Below, in pieces: positions 26,033-36,084 of a DNA stretch of 64,000 nucleotides. Below the pieces are notes generated by a model. The model ran no database searches and had not been told where the DNA came from. It was given only the letters and a program-made list of their open reading frames with translations. The stretch lies in assembly GCA_963835935.1 (NCBI GenBank), contig CAWIHK010000002.1:682001-746000 (forward strand). The letters run 5' to 3'. Each line of letters opens with the position of its first letter. Positions within the stretch are counted from its first letter, which is position 1. The position numbers and the translations under genes are program-made. The stretch is from CAWIHK01 sp963835935. Lineage in GTDB: Bacteria > Bacteroidota > Ignavibacteria > UBA10030 > CAVZMI01.

Positions 26033-27577
26033 TTATTTTAGATAAACTGCTTTTTTAGTTGATGTGCCGCCAGGCGTTGAAAGCTGATAGTAATAGTTGC
26101 CCGAGGCAACCCGACGGCCGGCATTATCCGTTCCATGCCATAAAACTGTGTGGTTTCCTTTTATTTGCCGTTCGTGCACCAGCGTAGCAATTTCTTCTCC
26201 AAGCGTATCAAAAATTTTGAGCGTTATAAAACTGTTTTCTGATAACTGATAGCTGATGACTGTGGAAGGATTAAACGGATTCGGATAATTCTGTCTAAGC
26301 TCAAAGCTCTCCGGTTTAGTCACCGGTTGTTTCGTTACCGCAGTCCTCAATGATGTATCGCCGGAATAAATGCCGAAGATTCCTTGATTGTGGAGAAATG
26401 CATCGGGCCCACCGATGATGATGTCATCAACACCATCTCCATTGACATCGCCAGCATTTTCCGGACGACCATCCAGAGCTTCGGTCCAATAATTACTGAA
26501 CACTCTATACGCTGCGTACTGACCCGGATGATTAAGTCTATCCAGATACACATACACTCCCGGCACGCCTCCGAAATATCCTTCCGTTCTACTCACAAGC
26601 ATGTCTTTAAACCCATCTCCATTGAAATCTCCGCCACCGCTTACCCACGGATAAGAACCGAAATTTGAAGTGTCGTTATTCGGCGGACCAACGTAATATG
26701 TTGGAAGAGTATCTAAGTGTGCTCCACCCTTGAAGATGTAAATTTTATTAACCAAAATATCATCAATGCCGTCTCCGTCGGCATCGAAACAAGCCACGTG
26801 ATCTTTGAAACCACCGGGAACATTGCGAGAATCGATATAGTAATCACGCTTCATGTGAAAAAGTGAGTCACCAAGGAAAACGGAAAAGTAATAAAATTGT
26901 TCTGATCCTGAAGAACTAAATCGATTATAACCCAAAGCAATAATATCCTTTTTTCCATCTTTGTTTATGTCTCCAATTGCCAAATCCCAACCTAAACCAG
27001 CATGCAAAGTATCTCCAAATAACGATAAAGTGGGTATCGTGTCCATCTTTAATCCACCTGCGAATATATATATCTTCCCTCGACTTTCGGTATCAGAACC
27101 GCTGGCAATTAAATCATCAAATCCATCTCCATTGATGTCGCCAGCTGCTAGGTTATATCCAAAATAGTTATCATCAAAGTTTTTTCCAGCGAGAATTTTA
27201 TCGGGGATGGTGTCCATCTTTGGCCCACCAAAATAAATCAATACGGTGTCTTGATTCATTTTATATATCGCCAAATCAATCCACCCATCGCCGTTAAAAT
27301 CGCCCGAAACAATTGTTCCTCCGCCTTGCAAGGTTAGCGAGAGCGTTTTGCTCATCGTTTTACCGCCATAATAGATATACGTGAGCAATTTGCCAGGGGC
27401 ACTCACGGCAACATCGGCATAGCCGTCTTTATTTAAATCGCCAACGCCTTTTACATACATGCCGAGCATTGCTCCGGAATCTGCTCCTGGGACTTCAAGG
27501 ATCGCATGCAGCTCTTTGGGGGCTTGGGCGTAGATAAATTGTGCAGTGAAGTACAAAAGAATAAAAAAAATTTTCAT
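26033..27577 (-). CDS. FG-GAP seven-bladed propeller T9SS protein, paralogue 4
   Basis: A 514-residue first gene of the four-member array in the direction of transcription. Its signal peptide (MKIFFILLYFTAQFIYAQ) differs from the others, while sequence from APKELHAILEVPG onward is nearly identical. It has seven FG-GAP calcium loops and a T9SS domain (NYPNPFNPSTVISY). Blades 2-4 match paralogue 2. Only 16 bases separate it from the upstream 342-residue gene, so the two are likely co-transcribed. Confidence 0.88.
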   Translation of the reverse strand: MKIFFILLYFTAQFIYAQAPKELHAILEVPGADSGAMLGMYVKGVGDLNKDGYADVAVSAPGKLLTYIYYGGKTMSKTLSLTLQGGGTIVSGDFNGDGWIDLAIYKMNQDTVLIYFGGPKMDTIPDKILAGKNFDDNYFGYNLAAGDINGDGFDDLIASGSDTESRGKIYIFAGGLKMDTIPTLSLFGDTLHAGLGWDLAIGDINKDGKKDIIALGYNRFSSSGSEQFYYFSVFLGDSLFHMKRDYYIDSRNVPGGFKDHVACFDADGDGIDDILVNKIYIFKGGAHLDTLPTYYVGPPNNDTSNFGSYPWVSGGGDFNGDGFKDMLVSRTEGYFGGVPGVYVYLDRLNHPGQYAAYRVFSNYWTEALDGRPENAGDVNGDGVDDIIIGGPDAFLHNQGIFGIYSGDTSLRTAVTKQPVTKPESFELRQNYPNPFNPSTVISYQLSENSFITLKIFDTLGEEIATLVHERQIKGNHTVLWHGTDNAGRRVASGNYYYQLSTPGGTSTKKAVYLK

Positions 27578-27593
27578 ATTTATACTCTTCCTT

Positions 27594-28622
27594 TTATTTC
27601 ACAAATATTAGTTTTTCCACCGTCGAAAATGTCGGTGTATGAAATTGGCAAAAGTAGATTCCCGTAGCAACCGTCCGACCATACTGATCTTCACCGTTCC
27701 AAACCACTTTGTGGGTTCCTTCGCTTTGTTCGCCATTCACAAGCGAGATTATTTCATTGCCCAATTCATCATATACCTTTATTGTAAAATATTCTTTTTT
27801 CTTCAATGTGTATTCTATTGTAGTGCTCGGGTTAAAAGGATTCGGATAGTTTTGTCTTAAAAGTGGCCGCAATGGAAATTGATCAGCATTGCCAAGATGT
27901 GGCACAACAGTCAAAATATCGTTCACAAGAGTAACTTCTGTTTTATCTATTGACTTTCCACATGATCCATTTGTAGTTGCAGACATTACGATCAACCCTG
28001 TATCTGATTTAAAAGTGAAGTCATAAAAAATGGGATTACCAAAATTGAAATCTGAATTCTTGATATCCGCCTCATCAAGAGAATCCGAGGATTGAAATCT
28101 GTATACAAGCTGGCCGTCGTAGGGTGAAAGATTGAATTCCCAAATTGGATTGGCGTAATAATAAGGATCCTCCACAAATAATTGATGGTTCCCGGATTTC
28201 TTTTCCCATAAGACAAACTTTCCTGAATCGACATCATTATAAACAGTATCGGAATTGAAATATCCGGAATCACTCAAAATCGTCGTCTGATAGTGAACGC
28301 GACGATTCCAATTTGTGGAAATATTCCAGGATATCGAATCACTTTGAGCAACAGAACCAAGGATCGTGTAAGTAATAATTCCTGAATCACTCAAGCTACC
28401 TCCCGTGAAGTCATTGTTATAACAATCAACAGTATGTTGAAATTTGTAATTCCAAGAATAATGTGTTTTTAAAGGAAACACATCACTAACTCCTTTGCCA
28501 TTAGAATCAACCGATGTCTCAAAATTTCTTCTATGCAATTCAAAGTTGTTGAGTTGTTTAGTAATGGCCTGGGCATATGCGTAATTGCATACAACGGCAA
28601 AAATTAAAATGAAGTTTTTCAC
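27594..28622 (-). CDS. Secreted T9SS-sorted protein of unknown function
   Basis: A 342-residue protein with a GTG start; GAGGAATAATGT precedes it. Its signal peptide (MKNFILIFAVVCNYAYAQA) and 5' flank resemble those of the FG-GAP array, but the body (residues 20-250) has no FG-GAP loops and I do not recognise a domain in it. It looks beta-rich, with patterns such as SDSGIITYTILGSV. The C-terminal T9SS domain (NYPNPFNPSTTIEY, KVYDELGNE, GIYFCQF) is complete. It lies 16 bases upstream of paralogue 4 in the same direction. Confidence 0.82.
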   Translation of the reverse strand: MKNFILIFAVVCNYAYAQAITKQLNNFELHRRNFETSVDSNGKGVSDVFPLKTHYSWNYKFQHTVDCYNNDFTGGSLSDSGIITYTILGSVAQSDSISWNISTNWNRRVHYQTTILSDSGYFNSDTVYNDVDSGKFVLWEKKSGNHQLFVEDPYYYANPIWEFNLSPYDGQLVYRFQSSDSLDEADIKNSDFNFGNPIFYDFTFKSDTGLIVMSATTNGSCGKSIDKTEVTLVNDILTVVPHLGNADQFPLRPLLRQNYPNPFNPSTTIEYTLKKKEYFTIKVYDELGNEIISLVNGEQSEGTHKVVWNGEDQYGRTVATGIYFCQFHTPTFSTVEKLIFVK

Positions 28623-28798
28623 ACATTATTCCTCGTTAGGAAGAATTATTTTACTTTATTCTTCGCATCGATGAGTGAAGAATATTATTTTTTCCTTTTT
28701 TTAAAAAACCAAGTCATGTATGAGCAGTGAAATTGTGAAGCTGTGAAACAGTAGCTAAAATATACGGATAAAAGTAAAAAGTCAAGTAGAATTTTCGG

Positions 28799-28834
28799 AA
28801 AGGAGGCCGATTCCTCCCCGAAACCGACCTCTTT
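28799..28834 (-). terminator. Possible hairpin terminator of the HEAT-like exported protein gene
   Basis: An imperfect inverted repeat, AAAGGAGGCCGATT against AACCGACCTCTTT, lies just downstream of the small exported protein gene that ends at 28846. There is no clear T tract, so it may be only a 3' stabilising hairpin. Confidence 0.4.
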
Positions 28835-28845
28835 GTTGTGAGTGG

Positions 28846-29340
28846 TTAATGTAAAACTAAAGGTTCTGAACCTTCGTCATCTTTAATGTTCATCTTCTCT
28901 TTTTGCCGTTCATACGTCAGCCAGAAACAAATATTTTTAACTTTTGCGTCGTCAGTGAAACGAGCCATTTGGCTGATCGCGAAATCACCTCTTTCAGATT
29001 TAAGATCGTGCAGCGCCAACGCCGCGCAAATCCGTGCAACTGTGCTTGCAGATTCCGACTTTACGATCGCCATTAAAGGAATGATAGATGATGAAAATGA
29101 ATATTCAGGATTATAAAATTTCGCCTGCCGTAATGTTTGGGATGCAGACGCTTGCACGTCAGAACTCGGATAATTTAAAGCTAGTATTAAATTTTTCTCG
29201 ATCATCTCGAGCTTTTGATCGGTAAAGTGGTAATTCCCGGATTGGTCTTGATCGTTTTTTGCGAACCCTTGTCCCCCCAACAAACAAATGCCGAGCAACA
29301 TCACCACGAACACAAATGAAACATTCTTTACGTACTTCAT
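28846..29340 (-). CDS. Small exported helical-repeat protein (HEAT-like), function unknown
   Basis: A 164-residue protein with a signal peptide (VSFVFVVMLLGICLLGGQGFA). The mature part is helical; LNYPSSDVQASASQTLRQAKFYNPE and ESASTVARICAALALHDL look like HEAT-type repeat pairs. There is no T9SS domain or lipobox. No specific function can be assigned. The start is preceded by GGGGGAA. Confidence 0.65.
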   Translation of the reverse strand: MKYVKNVSFVFVVMLLGICLLGGQGFAKNDQDQSGNYHFTDQKLEMIEKNLILALNYPSSDVQASASQTLRQAKFYNPEYSFSSSIIPLMAIVKSESASTVARICAALALHDLKSERGDFAISQMARFTDDAKVKNICFWLTYERQKEKMNIKDDEGSEPLVLH

Positions 29341-29448
29341 AACAAATTCCCCCTGTTGGATTTTGTTTAAATTAATTTTGATCTAAATTATACTCTGTGT
29401 CTTTTTACGCTTTTAAGTTTAGAAAAGTTTCATTAGCAATTTTAAATG

Positions 29449-29477
29449 TTGACACCATCGACTGAACTCATTATCTT
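29449..29477 (+). promoter_or_regulatory. Sigma70-type promoter, probably giving a leaderless mRNA
   Basis: TTGACA (29449-29454), a 17-base spacer and TATCTT (29472-29477). The next gene's ATG begins 7 bases after the -10, where transcription would be expected to start. Confidence 0.6.
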
Positions 29478-29483
29478 ATCGTC

Positions 29484-30413
29484 ATGAATCGATCTGTTCT
29501 TCTTATTATTTTGTGTCTGGTCGGTTGTTCGTCGCACGATTCGAAAAACCAGCAGACACGGTCATTCCATGTCGGTGTTTCGCTCCCCGAAGAAAATATA
29601 ATTACTTCAGGCATGCATAAAGCCATGGACAGCGCCGCAAAAGCGCTCGATGCAGATATTATCTGGCGTTGTGCAACGCAAAGCGAAGCTGAGCAAGAAA
29701 AAGAATTTAAAGAATATTGTTCGATGTTTGTGAACGGAATAATTTTCGAGCCTGTAAATATCTTGACAGCCGGCGATCTCGTTGTGATGGCGCAAGAAAA
29801 AGGAATACCTGTAATATCAATCAACCATATTCCTGAAGGAAAACAGACGGCCGCTTTTGTTATGCCTGATATTAATCAAACGGCGAAAGAATTATTTCAA
29901 TACACGATTGACCACGGGCGACGGGAAGGACGAGCTGTTATTTTAACAAGCGAGACCGCTGATTCGACCGAGAACATGATCGTTAACTTACTGATAAAGT
30001 ATTTCAACCAGAATTATATCGATGTTTGGACGAGTCGCCTATCGTTTGATTCTGTCGATGCAAGAAACGAAATAAACTCCGCCATTATCAAACCTACAGC
30101 GCCGTCGTCTGTGATTTCGACACACCCTCTATACGCACTCATCGCAAGCGATATTCTACGTTTGCAGTTAGTAACTCCAAGACCGATTCTCCTTTGCGCA
30201 GGCGACTCTCCGGACATCCGGAATGCAGTCAAATCCGGAAACATTGACGGTTACATTGATATGCAGCAAGATTCGGTTGGAGTGAAAGCTCTACAAGCAT
30301 TGCTCCAGATTGTCCATCAGAAACCTGTTACGGCCGAAATTCGACGCTACGGAAACCTGCTCATTCCTACAATCATAACTCCAGTGCGTTTAAAAACAGA
30401 AGAAAATTATTGA
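29484..30413 (+). CDS. Periplasmic-binding-protein-like (type I, sugar-binding) lipoprotein
   Basis: A 309-residue lipoprotein with lipobox LVGC (Cys15). The body resembles the periplasmic binding protein I/LacI-like fold: HVGVSLPEENIITSGMHKAM, VNGIIFEPVN, AQEKGIPVISINH, DMQQDSVGVKAL. Such proteins bind sugars or autoinducer-like ligands for ABC transporters or sensors, but no permease, ATPase or kinase is adjacent. There is no Shine-Dalgarno, and a consensus promoter ends 6 bases before the ATG, so the mRNA may be leaderless. A bactofilin-like barrel gene follows 91 bases downstream. Confidence 0.82.
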   Translation: MNRSVLLIILCLVGCSSHDSKNQQTRSFHVGVSLPEENIITSGMHKAMDSAAKALDADIIWRCATQSEAEQEKEFKEYCSMFVNGIIFEPVNILTAGDLVVMAQEKGIPVISINHIPEGKQTAAFVMPDINQTAKELFQYTIDHGRREGRAVILTSETADSTENMIVNLLIKYFNQNYIDVWTSRLSFDSVDARNEINSAIIKPTAPSSVISTHPLYALIASDILRLQLVTPRPILLCAGDSPDIRNAVKSGNIDGYIDMQQDSVGVKALQALLQIVHQKPVTAEIRRYGNLLIPTIITPVRLKTEENY

Positions 30414-30504
30414 TACGATTGTAACATTTAAAATATTAATCCGTAAAAAAGAGAGATGCATAAGAAAGATCCTGCATTTTGGCAAAAATCTTTAGGAGGT
30501 AACG

Positions 30505-32235
30505 ATGAACTCAAACAGGCTTCTCCGGAGTCTTGTTTTCATTATCATCATTTCATCAGTCATTGCTAAAATTGTCTCCGCACAATCATCGGATGAAAAA
30601 CAACAAAAGAAACAACCAACTGCCGACAGCACGAGCATATTCGAAAAACAAGTCAATCAACTTGTGAATAACATAGTAAATTCAATAGAAACTGAATACG
30701 GCCTTTCATCACTGAAGAAATCGGTTAACTCTCGAACTAAAATAGACTCAACTGATTCGACAAAAAAATATTCTCAGGAAATCATCATGGATGGATCGGA
30801 TAGCACTATCACATATCATGGCGAAACGATCATCGGCGTGAAAGATACCATCAAGGGAAATATTGTTGTTCGATCGGGTTCACTCACCATCAAAGGATAC
30901 ATCGCGGGAAATGTAAAAGTCGTCGACGGTAATATCGAAATTCAATCCGGTGCATTTGTCTCAGGCGACATCACATGTGTGAGAGGGAAAATCACAAAAG
31001 TCGACAATGCGATAGTTGAAGGATTTATGCTTGAATCCACAGAAGAAAAAGACACGTCGCAATCAAAGTTTCACAAACATAGAAATGGTTTCTTTTGGTG
31101 GGAACATCAAGAACCGGGTTATCGGTTCGACATGAACTGGCTCACGTTTGCCATGGAAGAAAACTCTCCGTTTATCTTTCGCTATAACCGAGTTGACGGA
31201 TTATTTCTCGGATTCGGAAAAGAAAAAGAATATCCATGGGAGACCGATAAAGGTTTTTCCACTTACGGTTCACTAGGATACGGATTTGCGCTTCACCGCT
31301 GGCGTGGCAACATCGGAACGGATGTTTTTATAAACCACGAAAAAACTGTTGAACTCGGAGGAGAATATCACAACTTCACCGACACAAAGGACAACTGGCT
31401 GATTCCCCGCACAGAAAATATCGCAGCAGCGCTTCTGATTCATGAAGATTATTTTGATTACTACACGCGCCGGGGATTCGATGTGCACTGGGGATTTTAT
31501 CCAATCGAAGCTCTCCGTACACGCGTCGATTATCTTGCGGACAATTACGAGTCTCTTCCATGGAAAACAGATTGGTCGCTCTTTGGCGGCAGTAAACACT
31601 TTCGTCCAAATCCGGTGATTGACGATGGCCGGATGCGAAGTATCGCCTGGAGTGTAGATTATTTGAATGTAGATGCAAACGAAGCAACACGTTATGGGTG
31701 GAACATGCACGCAAGCGGGGAGTATGCAGGTAGAAATCTGAAAGGAGATTTCAACTTCAACAGATATATTTTGGATGTTCGCCAATATCAGCAAATCGGA
31801 GATTTTTCAAAATTAAGCGGACGTGTGCGAATCGGAACGAGTTCGGATTCCCTCCCCCTCCAAAAAACATTCGAGTTCGGCGGAGTTGGAACTCTTCCTG
31901 CATTCCCGTACAAAGATTTCCAAGGCAACCGCATGTGCTTACTCAACCTCGAATATTTGATTTCAGGATGGGCGCTTGAAGAAACCGACTTCTTTCCATT
32001 AAAGTTATTAAGTCCGTTCAGCGTCATTCTATTTACCGATGCTGGCTGGGTTAATTCTGTCCCCTCGTCCTACAATTTCTCTGAAGGATTTAATGAACTT
32101 CGTTTAAATAATTTGAAAAACGATGTCGGATTTGCAATCGGTTCACACGACGGGCAGATTCGTCTCGGTTGGGCATGGCGAACCGACAGAAGTGAACCGG
32201 GCAAATTCTTCTTTAGAATCAGCAGGCCATTTTAA
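30505..32235 (+). CDS. Outer-membrane beta-barrel protein with bactofilin-like N-terminal segment
   Basis: A 576-residue protein. It has a signal peptide (to VSAQS), a charged linker, then a short beta-helical bactofilin/polymer-forming-like stretch (about residues 100-175: IKGNIVVRSGSLTIKGYIAGNVKV, SGDITCVRGKI). From about 190 on it has alternating amphipathic strands of an outer-membrane barrel. The end (LEYLISGW, LFTDAGWV, FRISRPF with terminal Phe) resembles Omp85/surface-antigen barrels. No POTRA domains are visible. AGGAGG precedes the ATG. The role is unknown: a possible surface scaffold or transporter. Confidence 0.75.
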   Translation: MNSNRLLRSLVFIIIISSVIAKIVSAQSSDEKQQKKQPTADSTSIFEKQVNQLVNNIVNSIETEYGLSSLKKSVNSRTKIDSTDSTKKYSQEIIMDGSDSTITYHGETIIGVKDTIKGNIVVRSGSLTIKGYIAGNVKVVDGNIEIQSGAFVSGDITCVRGKITKVDNAIVEGFMLESTEEKDTSQSKFHKHRNGFFWWEHQEPGYRFDMNWLTFAMEENSPFIFRYNRVDGLFLGFGKEKEYPWETDKGFSTYGSLGYGFALHRWRGNIGTDVFINHEKTVELGGEYHNFTDTKDNWLIPRTENIAAALLIHEDYFDYYTRRGFDVHWGFYPIEALRTRVDYLADNYESLPWKTDWSLFGGSKHFRPNPVIDDGRMRSIAWSVDYLNVDANEATRYGWNMHASGEYAGRNLKGDFNFNRYILDVRQYQQIGDFSKLSGRVRIGTSSDSLPLQKTFEFGGVGTLPAFPYKDFQGNRMCLLNLEYLISGWALEETDFFPLKLLSPFSVILFTDAGWVNSVPSSYNFSEGFNELRLNNLKNDVGFAIGSHDGQIRLGWAWRTDRSEPGKFFFRISRPF

Positions 32236-32242
32236 TCCGAGC

Positions 32243-32282
32243 GGTGGCCTTCGGAAAATATCTTTTAAAACCAGAGGCCACC
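32243..32282 (+). terminator. Hairpin after the barrel-protein gene
   Basis: A perfect 8-bp stem GGTGGCCT (32243-32250) / AGGCCACC (32275-32282) begins 8 bases after the stop codon. No T run follows, so termination is uncertain. Confidence 0.45.
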
Positions 32283-32363
32283 TTCCATACGATGTTGCAT
32301 TTTATTCAAACTCTTTCTATATATTTATCGATTCAATCTGATTTTTTTCACTCGTAATGACAA

Positions 32364-33467
32364 ATGAATAATTTTTTTACTTTCTTTAATGCAATCCTTC
32401 TTCTCGGAACGTTTCAGGGTTTTGTTCTTGTTATTCTAATCCTCCTGCGGCGGAAGGGGAATATCACAGCACATAAAATTCTGGCAGGAATCATATTCTT
32501 TCTATCATTCTCCATGTTTCTTCACACGATTTCGGATCTCCATATTATCCCGTATTTGGAATACCACGCATTAATAATTTCCCTTTTTACTTTACTGGTT
32601 GCTCCTTTAATATATTTATACACGAAAGCTTTAACAGTCTACCAATTCCGGCTCAGCAGGAACGACCTCATCAATGGAATTCCGTTTGTCTCGGGGTGCA
32701 TTATCAGTGTAATTTTATTCTTTGTAATCACCACGGCTTCGTACGTCAAAATTCTTCATGCAGTCCTCTTCCTGCTGGATTGCCTGGTGACAATACCGTA
32801 TTTATGGTTTGCACACAGGGAAATACAGATCTATCACAAAATTATTAGTGAAAATTATTCCACGTTGGAGAAACGGCAACTTAACTGGTTAAAAACTTTT
32901 ATCATCGCTTTAACAATCTTTTGGATGTTTGTCCTGGCGAATGAAATCTCTTTAAAAGCTTTTTCGATGGATTATGCCTGGTTGGTAAATTGTGTTATTA
33001 TCTATCTGATTGGGTATTACGGATTCTTACAACCTGAAATATTCTCTTCCCCCATTCTCGATCCTTTTAACAAACAAAATAACTCTCAGCAAAAATATGA
33101 GAAATCGTCTTTGACCGATGAAATCGCAAATTCATATATCCATAAATTGAAAACACGTATGATGGATGAGAAGCTCTACCTTGAGAAGGATATCAGTCTT
33201 GCGAGCCTTTCGCAGGATCTCGGGATCACACTTCATCATCTCTCGCAAATTATTAATGGGAGATTGGGTTTGAACTTTTATGACTACATCAACAAACAAC
33301 GGATAGAAGAAGCAAGAAAAATACTGCTTGATCCTAGTTATGACAATCAGAATATCGCCTCCATTGCTTTCGAGGTGGGATTCAATTCTCTCTCGGCTTT
33401 TAATTCTGCATTTAAAAAATTCTCCAATCAAACACCTTCACAATTCCGTTCCAGAAAAACCGCGTAA
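32364..33467 (+). CDS. Membrane-anchored AraC-family transcriptional regulator
   Basis: A 367-residue protein. The N-terminal half has about seven transmembrane helices (residues 5-230). The C-terminal 100 residues form an AraC-type double helix-turn-helix (SLASLSQDLGITLHHLSQIING, then IASIAFEVGFNSLSAFNSAFKKFSNQTPSQFR). This 7TM-HTH layout is common in Bacteroidetes relatives and senses something at the membrane. It lies directly upstream of a TonB-dependent receptor gene on the same strand, which makes that gene a likely target (inference). Confidence 0.88.
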   Translation: MNNFFTFFNAILLLGTFQGFVLVILILLRRKGNITAHKILAGIIFFLSFSMFLHTISDLHIIPYLEYHALIISLFTLLVAPLIYLYTKALTVYQFRLSRNDLINGIPFVSGCIISVILFFVITTASYVKILHAVLFLLDCLVTIPYLWFAHREIQIYHKIISENYSTLEKRQLNWLKTFIIALTIFWMFVLANEISLKAFSMDYAWLVNCVIIYLIGYYGFLQPEIFSSPILDPFNKQNNSQQKYEKSSLTDEIANSYIHKLKTRMMDEKLYLEKDISLASLSQDLGITLHHLSQIINGRLGLNFYDYINKQRIEEARKILLDPSYDNQNIASIAFEVGFNSLSAFNSAFKKFSNQTPSQFRSRKTA

Positions 33468-33647
33468 ATTGCTTTCATTCTGTGCTTTCTTTCCTTTTTC
33501 CTCATCAGATAGTCTTAGTACCTTATAAGTCAGGAAGATATCTCCTTTTCTTTGTACTATCTTTACCTAAACCTAAATTTGGGATTAATCGATTTTTAAA
33601 AAAATTGTATCAATTGTTACACTTTTAAAACTTCAATGGGGAGATAA

Positions 33648-36070
33648 ATGAAGAACCATCAAGGGGAAAAAACAAAACGCAGCAATATCGTATTCCGATT
33701 AATTTTATTTTTTCTTATTTCTATCGCCATGATATCTGGGTCTTACGCTGAAAATGGAAACATCAAAGGAAAAATAATAGATAAAACCACGAAACAACCT
33801 TTAATCGGTGCCATAGTGACCGTGCTTGATCAAAAGTATGGAGCATCTACGGATGAGCAGGGAATCTATATCATCAAAGATGTTCCCGAAAATATTTACA
33901 AGATACAAATTGCTCTTATCGGTTATTCGAATCGTATTGAGACCGATGTGCGTGTTGTCCGTGGAAAGACGACGTATGTCCGTGAACTCGAACTGGAAGA
34001 ATCGCCTGTTACCACAGGTGAGATGACGATAAACGTCGATCCCTTGCAGGAATGGAAAGATATGCCTGTGTCGAGTTATAATTATTCTAAGGAAGAAATC
34101 CGCAGAAGCCCCGGCGCAGCTGGGGATGTTTTTCGCGCCGTCGATGCGATGCCCGGCGTAAGTTCGAGCGGCGGTGAATTCTCATCATTTTATGTTCGAG
34201 GCTCATCGCCAAAAGATAATCTTATCCTGATCGACAACATCCCATTCGACAAGGTTACACACTTCGCCGAACAAGGCGGCGCCGATGCAAAAGAAGGGGG
34301 CCGCTTCAGTATTTTTTCAAACGGGATTGTGGAAGATGCAGAATTCCAGGCCGGCGGATTCGGAGCGTGTTACGGGGGAAAGCATTCATCGCTCTTGAAT
34401 ATGAAATTGAAAGAAGGAAATAGAGAAAGTCCCACGATCAACGGCACATACGATTTCCTTGGGTGGGAAGTGAATTACGACGGCCCATCCTACATCGATC
34501 GACACACCAGCGTTCTTTTATCCATGCGTAATCAAGATTTCGAAAATATTCTTAAGATGATCGGCCAGAGCAGTGAAGGTTACCCGAAATATTCAGATTA
34601 CCTTTTGAAAACTACGACAGATATTTCCCCGAATCATAAATTGACCGTGCTGGGTATTTATTCGACGGAAGAAATGATCAGGACAAAAGAAAATGTATTT
34701 GATTACAAAAAACAGGAAGATCTTTTTAATAATGAGATTATGCACCAGCAGGAAGATAAAGGTTTGTTAGGCTTGACGTGGAGATTCCTCACGGGAAAGA
34801 GCAGTGTATTGCAAACCAGCCTTTTCTATGCAAACACAAATACAAAGGAACAATCCGGAAAGGTGTACACCGATTCAATCAACGGAGTATTTCCGACGGA
34901 AGAGGAAGCACAGTATAACGATAATATTTCTATGTACAAAAATATCGAGACGCAGATTGGGCTTCGCTCGCTCTTCACGAATGAATTTTCGAATTCACTC
35001 ACGCTAACCGCCGGAATTGAACTCCAGAAAAACAGCGACAATTTCCGGTATCAACTCAATCAACGCGACACTGTTTATGTTTTTAATCAAACTGAATACC
35101 GTCCGAATAATTCAATCTATTATCTCATTCAGGATCCATCAGATGTAAATTCTACATACAACGATGGAAAAATAAGTTATGCCGGATTTACCGAAGTCTC
35201 GTATTCACCAATAGCAACACTCACACTCAATCCTGGTGTCCGGGTGGAATATAATGGATTCAACCGGAAAGTGTATGCAGCACCGCGCTTGAGCGGTAAA
35301 TATTATCTCTCCTCTGAAACTTCATTGAATTTTGCCACCGGCATTTATTACCAAACGCCGGAATTGTTCGATGTCATTTCGGATATCCGAAACAGAAATT
35401 TGAAAGATGAAAAGTCAATTCACTACATCGCAGGACTTACGCATTATCTCACCACCGATCTCAAATTAAATGTTGAAGGATATTATAAATCATTCTCCGA
35501 TGTCGTAACTCAGTCAAATCATGTGAACGGCTACCTAACAAACGACGGAACAGGTTCGGCGTACGGTATCGACATTGGTTTAGTCAAACGATTTGTCAGC
35601 AACCTGTACGGCCAGGTGAGTTATTCCTATTCACAGAGCAAACGCGACGATCACGACGGCCGAGGCAGTTATGACTACGATTTCAGCCAACCAAATATAT
35701 TCAGTTTCCTTATCGGATATCAAATGAACGATGAATGGTCGTTCTCGGCAAAGTGGAAATATGCAACCGGCGGCCGATCGATTCCTACATCCTTCATGAA
35801 AATGTTTTAGGAGATGGACAAGTAATGCGGTACTCTGAAGAGATCGTCAGTCATAATTCTCAGCGTCTGCCGGATTTCCAATCGTTGAATATTCGAGTCG
35901 ATTACCGTAAGCAATTTTCGCGGTATATAGCTCTGATAGCGTACATCGATGTATTCAATTTATTAAATCATGAAAATCCATACACGGAAAAATTTATTCC
36001 TCAAACGGGAAAGAATCAATATGAGTCGTTATCGATGGTTCCGAATTTAGGCGCGAAGCTGGAGTTCTGA
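33648..36070 (+). pseudogene. TonB-dependent receptor with carboxypeptidase-regulatory-like domain, apparent frameshift
   Basis: The first frame (33648-35810) encodes 720 residues: a signal peptide, a CarboxypepD_reg-like beta sandwich (about 35-115: IKGKIIDKTTKQPLIGAIVTV), a plug with PGVSSSGGEFSSFYVRG, and most of a barrel. Near 35770, after KWKYATGG, the homologous reading continues in another frame as RPIDSYILHENVLGDGQVMRYS and runs to LGAKLEF at 36070, the expected C-terminal strands with a terminal Phe. One missing base within ACCGGCGGCC explains this. It may be a sequencing or assembly error, a recent inactivating mutation or phase variation. The intact protein would be about 807 residues and import a TonB-dependent substrate, which cannot be identified. 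Confidence 0.85.
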
Positions 36071-36084
36071 GAATAGACAGGTCA

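Noticed and set aside
21106..27577. Tandem repeats considered as a CRISPR or insertion-sequence array
   Set aside because: The repeated units are whole genes of about 1.5 kb with signal peptides and T9SS domains; there are no short spaced direct repeats or transposase frames.
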